A stretch of 64,000 nucleotides of DNA from positions 12,135 through 76,134 of the forward strand of contig NZ_JALNZY010000002.1 in NCBI RefSeq assembly GCF_023229105.1. The letters run 5' to 3'. This document shows positions 58,750 through 64,000 of the stretch, in pieces. The notes under the pieces are model-generated. The model was not told where the DNA came from and did no database searches. It worked only from the letters and a program-made list of their open reading frames with translations. Each line of letters starts with the position of its first letter. The first letter of the stretch is position 1. The position numbers and the translations under genes are program-made. The DNA comes from Sulfurimonas sp. (GTDB lineage Bacteria; Campylobacterota; Campylobacteria; Campylobacterales; Sulfurimonadaceae).

Positions 58750-58932
58750 ATGAATTATGACAAAATTAGAAAAAATTGTAGAGTAATTAGAATTATTGTG
58801 GGATTAGCACTGATTGCAACAGGATTTATAACAAGCAACGCTTGGTTTTATCTAGGAGTAATTCCCCTAATAGCTGGTATTGCTAACTTCTGCCCGCTTT
58901 GCATTATTACTAAAAAGTGCTCTGTAAAGTAA
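58750..58932 (+). CDS. Small DUF2892-type membrane protein
   Basis: 60 residues: a basic start, two membrane segments (IIVGLALIATGFI and FYLGVIPLIAGIANF) and a C-terminal Cys-containing stretch CPLCIITKKC. This is the size and pattern of DUF2892 proteins (YgaP C-terminal-like), often next to rhodanese or sulfur-metabolism genes. Proximity to the FCSD-type gene fits but does not prove a link. Confidence 0.8.
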   Translation: MNYDKIRKNCRVIRIIVGLALIATGFITSNAWFYLGVIPLIAGIANFCPLCIITKKCSVK

Positions 58933-58960
58933 ATTAACTCTGGCTTTAACTCTCATTCGA

Positions 58961-58966
58961 TATAAT
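58961..58966 (+). promoter_or_regulatory. -10 box of purM
   Basis: TATAAT 28 bases before the purM ATG; the start follows GGAG directly upstream. Confidence 0.5.
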
Positions 58967-58993
58967 TTCGTACTTTAAATATTGGAGCCATGA

Positions 58994-59989
58994 ATGAGCC
59001 AAATAAGCTACAAAGATGCCGGTGTTGACATAGATGCCGGCAATAGTTTCGTAGAAAACATCAAACCTTTAGTGAAATCAACACAAATTCCGGGTGTTAT
59101 CGGCGGTATTGGCTCTTTTGCCGGAGCATTTGAATTGCCACGTGGCTTCAAAGAGCCGGTAATGCTTGCTGCAACCGATGGTGTCGGAACAAAACTAAAA
59201 TTAGCGATTGACTCAGGCATACACAATACCGTCGGCATAGACTTAGTTGCTATGTGCGTAAATGATCTTATTTGTAACTTTGGCACACCATCTTTCTTCT
59301 TGGACTACTACGCAACCGCAAAACTAGATGTAAAAACAGCGACAAGTGTTGTTGCCGGTATTGCAGAGGGTTGCAAGCAGAGTGAATGCGCTCTTATCGG
59401 CGGCGAAACTGCTGAGATGCCTGGAATGTACAGCAAGGATGATTATGACCTTGCAGGCTTTGCTGTAGGCGTTGCAGAGAAGAGTGAAATGGACAGGGTT
59501 TCTCTTGTAAAAGCGGGAGATAAGCTTATAGCACTTCCGAGTTCAGGACTTCATTCAAACGGTTTTTCACTTGCAAGAAAAGTTCTCTTTGAAAAGATGA
59601 ATATGAAGTTTAATGATGATTTTAACGGCAAGCCTCTTATAGAAACACTTCTAGAGCCTACTCGAATATATGTTAAAACATTTAAAGAACTAAAAGACAA
59701 AATTGTAGCCCTTGCTCATATAACAGGCGGCGGAATAGTTGAAAATCTCCCGCGAGTATTGCCAGAAAATCTAAGAGCAGAGATAAAGAAAGACGCCATT
59801 AGAGTTCTGCCGATATTTGAGCTAATATCCAAGCACGTAGAAGAGAATGAGATGTACAGAGCATTCAATATGGGTATAGGGATGATACTTGTTGTAAAAG
59901 CAGAAGATGCTGATGCTGTACTTTCAAAAACAGATGGTTATCTAATAGGTGAGATAAAAGAGGGTAAAAGAGAGGCTATTTTAATATAG
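58994..59989 (+). CDS. purM: Phosphoribosylformylglycinamidine cyclo-ligase
   Basis: 331 residues. Characteristic YKDAGVDIDAGNSFVENIK at the start, LAATDGVGTKLKLAID, LIGGETAEMPGMY and HITGGGIVENLPRVLP. Makes aminoimidazole ribotide in purine synthesis. Confidence 0.97.
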   Translation: MSQISYKDAGVDIDAGNSFVENIKPLVKSTQIPGVIGGIGSFAGAFELPRGFKEPVMLAATDGVGTKLKLAIDSGIHNTVGIDLVAMCVNDLICNFGTPSFFLDYYATAKLDVKTATSVVAGIAEGCKQSECALIGGETAEMPGMYSKDDYDLAGFAVGVAEKSEMDRVSLVKAGDKLIALPSSGLHSNGFSLARKVLFEKMNMKFNDDFNGKPLIETLLEPTRIYVKTFKELKDKIVALAHITGGGIVENLPRVLPENLRAEIKKDAIRVLPIFELISKHVEENEMYRAFNMGIGMILVVKAEDADAVLSKTDGYLIGEIKEGKREAILI

Positions 59990-59999
59990 CCTCTACGTT

Positions 60000-60863
60000 T
60001 TATTTAAATGGTTTATTTAAATCTTTAATTACGTCGCCTGGGACAGATGCTATTCCGCCAAACTGCAACATACCTAACAATGGATAGTTTAAAGCTATAT
60101 AGTATTCAGCCTTAAGCATTGTAGCCTTTCCTCCGCTTACCACTATAGGCCAAGGCAGCAAGCCTGCATTTTCGCGACCTGTTTTCTTTACAAATCTTTT
60201 TGTGCCGCGACCAAGTTCATAACCTACTAAAGTAGTATCATCAGATATCTTAAGTTCAAACGCAATCTCTTTGCCCTTTTTGTACTCTCTGAGTTTTGCA
60301 AGCAACTCCTCATTTGTACCTTCTCCAAGAACTTCTACATCTTCATAGTACGGCATACCGATAGTAAAATGGAATCCTGCAAGGTTCTTAAATGCCATTT
60401 TGTCTTCAGATGGAGTCAATCCCGTAAACACTTCTTCAATCTTATCTTTTATTGCTGTAAATGTCTCATGATTATAATCATTTTGCATATATGCTTTACC
60501 GAAATAGACTGGATTTGCTATAGAGATACTTTTTGCTTCATCATCAACAAAAATTCTCATAACAGCGATATTTGCACGATTTGGCTTAGCCGCCTCTGCT
60601 TTTAGTCTAGGGCAGGTATATAAAATAGTCGTTCCGCTATTGACACTCTCAAATGTAGATAAAACTTCAAATCCTGCTTCTGAAAGCTTTTTTTGTGCAT
60701 CATCAACACTCATGTGCGCACCTTTTAGATATGCGCTTACATCTCCCCTTGGTTCACTAATCCCGGTTTGCGCTTGAGCCTGCGACTCGACACTAGTTGA
60801 AGAGCAACCAAAAAAAGTTAAAGCAAGAGCCAATACTGTTAATATTTTAAATGGTTTTTTCAT
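60000..60863 (-). CDS. Lipoprotein with DUF302-like domain
   Basis: 287 residues with lipobox LTFFGCSS (lipid-modified Cys near residue 20). The first half (AGFEVLSTFESVNSGTTIL, then NIAVMRIFVDDEAKSISIAN) has the pattern of DUF302. Paralogous in character to the next gene, with which it overlaps by four bases, and next to a FadL-type porin gene. A periplasmic/membrane-bound ligand-binding role is likely; the ligand is unknown. Confidence 0.7.
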   Translation of the reverse strand: MKKPFKILTVLALALTFFGCSSTSVESQAQAQTGISEPRGDVSAYLKGAHMSVDDAQKKLSEAGFEVLSTFESVNSGTTILYTCPRLKAEAAKPNRANIAVMRIFVDDEAKSISIANPVYFGKAYMQNDYNHETFTAIKDKIEEVFTGLTPSEDKMAFKNLAGFHFTIGMPYYEDVEVLGEGTNEELLAKLREYKKGKEIAFELKISDDTTLVGYELGRGTKRFVKKTGRENAGLLPWPIVVSGGKATMLKAEYYIALNYPLLGMLQFGGIASVPGDVIKDLNKPFK

Positions 60864-61873
60864 ATCTCTTTTGCTCCTAAACTAATCATGATAGCTTTAA
60901 TTTTCTCATCCATCTCTTTGATAAATTTAACCTTTTGCGGATCTTTTATTCCCCCAAAGACTATCCAGTTTTCAACACTCGGCATACCTACTTTTAAAGT
61001 ATTAGAATCTTTTTCTAAGTACATGTACATAGAACATGGCGCAGACACTCCTAGCTCAGGATGCTCCCATGCGTTAAAGACTGTATATGAAAAAGTAAAG
61101 TGACACAAAGAGTAAACCCAGTAAGCGTCAAATCTCGGATTGTCCATATCATTGTCAGTCCAATACTCTTCAAAATCTCTTTTGCCGGCAATAATGTACT
61201 CTTGTGCTTCAAACGCTTTTTCAAATCTTTCCATAAAGTTAAATTTAGCATCAATCACATCGCTTCCCCTCTCAAAAGGGACCTCAAACTCTACCATAGT
61301 TTTTTTAGGGAGTTTGTCAATCTCTATAAACTCTACTTCTCCGCCCATACCGTTATCAGTTGCTTTACTAAGAGCATCAATATACTCGGTAAAAGTTTTT
61401 CTTACCTCAGGATCTTTTACTTTAGTGATATCAAGCATCGCTTCAGGTGTTATCGTACCGACATAGGTTTTATTTTCACTTTTTTTCTTATAGATAAGAT
61501 AGTTAAGCGGAGCAAAACCTCCAAGAGATGGCTCTTTTAAAAGAAGTGGTAGCATCCACTCTTCATTTGAGATTGTAATAAAGCCTAAATTATCCAAATT
61601 TTCTACATAATCCTCTTTAAACTGAGGATTTGGCTTTCCATCTTTTAAAAGCTTTGTTCCATAAAAAAGTCTGTAGTAATACTCAATCCCTGCATGTATA
61701 TCTTTAGGAGTAAATCCGGCATCCTCTAAATCAAGCTCCATTATACCTTTAAATGCATCGTTCCTATCTGCATAAGTCCCTTCTGATACATTCAGCCTTA
61801 TTGCTTGGTATCCAAACGCTATACTTGCACTTAGCGACGCTAAAACTGCTATTTTTACTATTGTTTTTAACAT
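60860..61873 (-). CDS. Periplasmic DUF302-like protein
   Basis: 337 residues from the ATG at 61871-61873, preceded by AAGGAAG; MLKTIVKIAVLASLSASIAFG is a signal peptide. The C-terminal part (SAPCSMYMYLEKDSNTLKVG, then WIVFGG) resembles DUF302 (PC..VYV pattern). The middle domain is not recognised. Translationally coupled to the DUF302-like lipoprotein gene. Confidence 0.65.
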   Translation of the reverse strand: MLKTIVKIAVLASLSASIAFGYQAIRLNVSEGTYADRNDAFKGIMELDLEDAGFTPKDIHAGIEYYYRLFYGTKLLKDGKPNPQFKEDYVENLDNLGFITISNEEWMLPLLLKEPSLGGFAPLNYLIYKKKSENKTYVGTITPEAMLDITKVKDPEVRKTFTEYIDALSKATDNGMGGEVEFIEIDKLPKKTMVEFEVPFERGSDVIDAKFNFMERFEKAFEAQEYIIAGKRDFEEYWTDNDMDNPRFDAYWVYSLCHFTFSYTVFNAWEHPELGVSAPCSMYMYLEKDSNTLKVGMPSVENWIVFGGIKDPQKVKFIKEMDEKIKAIMISLGAKEI

Positions 61874-62023
61874 GTACTTCCTTTTGATTTGAGCTATTTG
61901 TGTGATGTGTGATATTATCATCACAAAAAATATAAAAATATTATATCAGATAAATCTGTAATTTATCTGAATATTTTTCTCTACTCGTGATGATAATAAT
62001 TTTCTAGATTTTAATACAAGAGT

Positions 62024-62049
62024 AAGGTGCGCCCATAAAAGGCGACCTT
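62024..62049 (-). terminator. Terminator of the FadL-type gene
   Basis: GC-rich stem AAGGTCGCC/GGCGCACCTT (one bulged base) about 20 bases after the stop codon, followed on the minus strand by a T-containing stretch. Confidence 0.65.
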
Positions 62050-62068
62050 AAAATAAATATTGAGTTGA

Positions 62069-63277
62069 TTAGAAGTTGAAGTTGAGCTGTGCTGTAACTG
62101 CTGATTGGCTGTGTTTTGTTTCAATACTTGTTACTGGACCACCTAGGCTGTACGCAAAATTTTCACTAGCCTCTGGAGAGTAAACATAAGCTAAATCAAC
62201 TGAAGTCATTTTTGTGAATTCATAACTTCCACCAATCGTATAATGTTCTTCTACAATTGCAGGGAATCCGAGAAGATTAAATACATTCAATAAGCTACCA
62301 GCTACACCTTGATCTGAAATTGGGCTTTTTGCGTAGTTATAACCAACACGAATTGCATAATTATCTTGTGCAAACTGGTAACCTACCATGTAAACATCTT
62401 GATCTTCCCATGCAAAATCTTTGTAGCCATCAGCATCAGACCATTTGATTTTTTTATAGTCAAAAGCTATTGTGCTACTGCCCATTACATATGAGGCACC
62501 AATGCCCAGTTCAGCAGGCTGCTCTAATTTGTCAGAGCCTAAAGTTCCTGTAAAATCTTGCATTGCTTCAGAAATCTGTCCATCATAAGTCATAGAGATT
62601 GCTGATTTATATGATGCCCCTACTGTAAAAGCATTCATCTCATAAGCAGCACCGATGGTATAACCAAGACCGAAATCTTGTGCAACTCCTTGTGTATCAC
62701 TTGTAGCACCTGCCGCAAGACCTCCAAGTGGTCCACCGCTATTATTTTTAAAATTTATGTCTAATGACCCGTATTGTAATATAGGAGCTATACCAATACT
62801 AAATCCATTTACCTTATAAGATAAAGGAACAACAAACTGCATTAACTGTAAATTTGTAACCATGTTAAAGTTTGCAGCGCCACCAGTAGCATCACGATAA
62901 TCTGTACCCATACCAGCCACGCCGTACATGCCTATACCCCAGTAAAAATTATCAGTTGCTTTTTGAGCTATTGCAACAGTAGGAATAATCGACAAATCTG
63001 CATCGCTATTATGAAATCCTGTTCCATCACCCAAATTTGTTTTTACATCTGGCATAAATACCGTACCACCAAAAGAAACCTGAGTTCCTTCAACTGTAGT
63101 AATCATAGCAGGATTGCTTAGAGCTGATTCCGCACCATGCCCCATACCTATTCCAACACCACCCATACCAACAGCTTTAGCGCCAACACCTATCATGGTA
63201 TCGCCATTTGTTGCAAATGCAGAAGTTGCACCTAGTGCCAATGCAGCTACTATTGCTAATTTAATCGTTTTTTTCAT
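62069..63277 (-). CDS. FadL/TodX-family outer-membrane transporter
   Basis: 402 residues: signal peptide MKKTIKLAIVAALALGATSAFA, then the conserved start of the family (MIGVGAKAVGMGGVGIGMG and ALSNPAMI) and alternating beta-strands ending with the aromatic residue-rich VTAQLNFNF. FadL proteins carry hydrophobic substrates across the outer membrane. It is followed by the DUF302-like pair, hinting at a joint uptake or sensing system, separated by a terminator. Confidence 0.92.
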   Translation of the reverse strand: MKKTIKLAIVAALALGATSAFATNGDTMIGVGAKAVGMGGVGIGMGHGAESALSNPAMITTVEGTQVSFGGTVFMPDVKTNLGDGTGFHNSDADLSIIPTVAIAQKATDNFYWGIGMYGVAGMGTDYRDATGGAANFNMVTNLQLMQFVVPLSYKVNGFSIGIAPILQYGSLDINFKNNSGGPLGGLAAGATSDTQGVAQDFGLGYTIGAAYEMNAFTVGASYKSAISMTYDGQISEAMQDFTGTLGSDKLEQPAELGIGASYVMGSSTIAFDYKKIKWSDADGYKDFAWEDQDVYMVGYQFAQDNYAIRVGYNYAKSPISDQGVAGSLLNVFNLLGFPAIVEEHYTIGGSYEFTKMTSVDLAYVYSPEASENFAYSLGGPVTSIETKHSQSAVTAQLNFNF

Positions 63278-63933
63278 TTTCTCTCCTACGAGTATTTTAG
63301 AATATAAGCATTATAGGCGAGTAATTTTTAACTGCGTCTTAAACAAAAAACAAACAAACATAAGAATAACTTAAATAAATCTCTTAATTACTTAGATATA
63401 TAATTTGTTCTTATAAATAAAACTATAATCTTCTATAAAAGACGTTTAGCTTAGCTTTTTATAAGTATTTTATATATTTTGTTGCTGAAGTAATTATATA
63501 TGTTATATCTTTTTCAGTAGTTTATAAAGTGTGATAAAATTATTATATTGTGTAATTATGTAACATATATGTAATAATTTTATTATAATAGCTAAAAAGT
63601 GTATCTACCCTTTATAGGAGTGTTGGTAAATCTTTGCTAGAAAATGAAGCACTAAAATTACTCTAAATTTAAAATTGCCCTGCTACTATGATAATCTTCT
63701 TATCCTGAACTATTCAATTTGTTATGTCTTTTATGTATGTTGTTGTAGAATAGCCTGTAAAAAATAGTAATTCGCTTAGTAAAAGTGCGATATATCTTAT
63801 TGTAAATCCTAAATTATTTCAAATAGATAATAAAGCAAATTTAGACAGTAAAAAAATTAAATTGAAGTTATATGAAATTAAATATTATTATTTAGTTAAA
63901 AGAAGAAGTCGAGTAAGAAGTAAAAATGATCAA
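63278..63933. other. Long AT-rich spacer, no convincing gene
   Basis: About 650 bases before the 5S rRNA end. It holds many T/A-rich stretches and a start-less 78-codon frame (63754-63987) that runs into the 5S gene; I see no tRNA, hairpin or coding signal strong enough to call. Confidence 0.6.
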
Positions 63934-64000
63934 CTAGGCAGCGACCTACATTTCCAATCCTGCAAGGATCAGTATTATCAGCGATGAGAGGCTTAGCTTC
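63934..64000 (-). rRNA. rrf: 5S ribosomal RNA, 3' part only
   Basis: On the minus strand the sequence reads GAAGCTAAGCCTC, then CGCTGATAATACTG, and ends with GTAGGTCGCTGCC, the conserved loop B, loop E and 3' stem of 5S rRNA. The 5' part lies beyond the right edge, so this is the end of an rRNA operon. Confidence 0.93.

Noticed and set aside
63754..63987. A 78-codon open frame running into the 5S rRNA gene
   Set aside because: It has no start codon, lies in very AT-rich DNA and ends inside a rRNA gene; chance or a remnant is more likely than a gene.

Overview
The window looks like chromosomal DNA of a free-living, flagellated, sulfur-oxidising campylobacterotan (epsilonproteobacterium), most like Sulfurimonas. 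Supporting signs are the AT-rich base composition, flagellins and FliD behind sigma-28 promoters, a flagellin D1 segment of the TLR5-evading epsilon type, the futalosine-pathway enzyme MqnD, NIF-type iron-sulfur genes (nifS/nifU) used for housekeeping, CcoG for a cbb3 oxidase, and a flavocytochrome c sulfide dehydrogenase-type flavoprotein. The genus call is inference from gene content; no species is claimed.

Layout. 1-3.6 kb: a truncated MFS transporter, a TrpD/YbiB-like protein, the SRP RNA gene (ffs), an HPt protein, a nucleoside phosphorylase-like protein and an SDR. 3.6-5.7 kb: fliD-fliS-(fliT-like) on the minus strand. 5.8-17.0 kb: a tightly packed plus-strand cluster that probably builds and attaches the flagellin glycan. 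It holds a Maf-like/TPR/OGT-like chimeric glycosyltransferase, methyltransferases, a WbqC-like protein, a NeuD/PglD-like acyltransferase, a free acyl carrier protein, a FabG-like SDR, a glycosidase-like beta-propeller, a frameshifted methyltransferase and a stand-alone amino-acid-type adenylation enzyme. 17.0-20.0 kb: a minus-strand operon rmlA-rmlB-DegT aminotransferase that would supply a dTDP-amino-dideoxyhexose. 20.1-21.7 kb: the flagellin gene with a sigma-28 promoter and a structured leader resembling a CsrA target. Together 3.6-21.7 kb reads as one flagellin secretion, capping and modification region.

21.9-64 kb is mostly housekeeping: eno, recA, mqnD-fliQ-murB, nifS-nifU, a pseudouridine synthase, leuC, an OmpA-family porin, mobA, moaC, aroC-rnc-rnhA with a LapB-like TPR/zinc-ribbon protein, a YeiH transporter, ccoG, metH, a YceI protein, comM, def, a degenerate GGDEF protein, clpP, tig, lspA, glmM, rpsT-prfA, dapF-coaE-speE-like, a sulfide dehydrogenase-type flavoprotein, purM, and a DUF302-like pair beside a FadL-type outer-membrane protein. 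The window ends inside a 5S rRNA gene on the minus strand.

The most notable points are: (1) the chimeric Maf/OGT-like enzyme and the ACP/adenylation/acyltransferase set, which together predict an N-acylated, methylated 4-amino- or 3-amino-dideoxyhexose on flagellin, analogous to the modified viosamine of Pseudomonas syringae; (2) a G9 tract upstream of flagellin that puts a 57-codon reading frame one base out of register, as in phase-variable loci; (3) a CsrA-like hairpin plus a second GGA at the ribosome-binding site in the flagellin leader; and (4) a methyltransferase split by a single-base frameshift whose halves are joined by an ATGA overlap.
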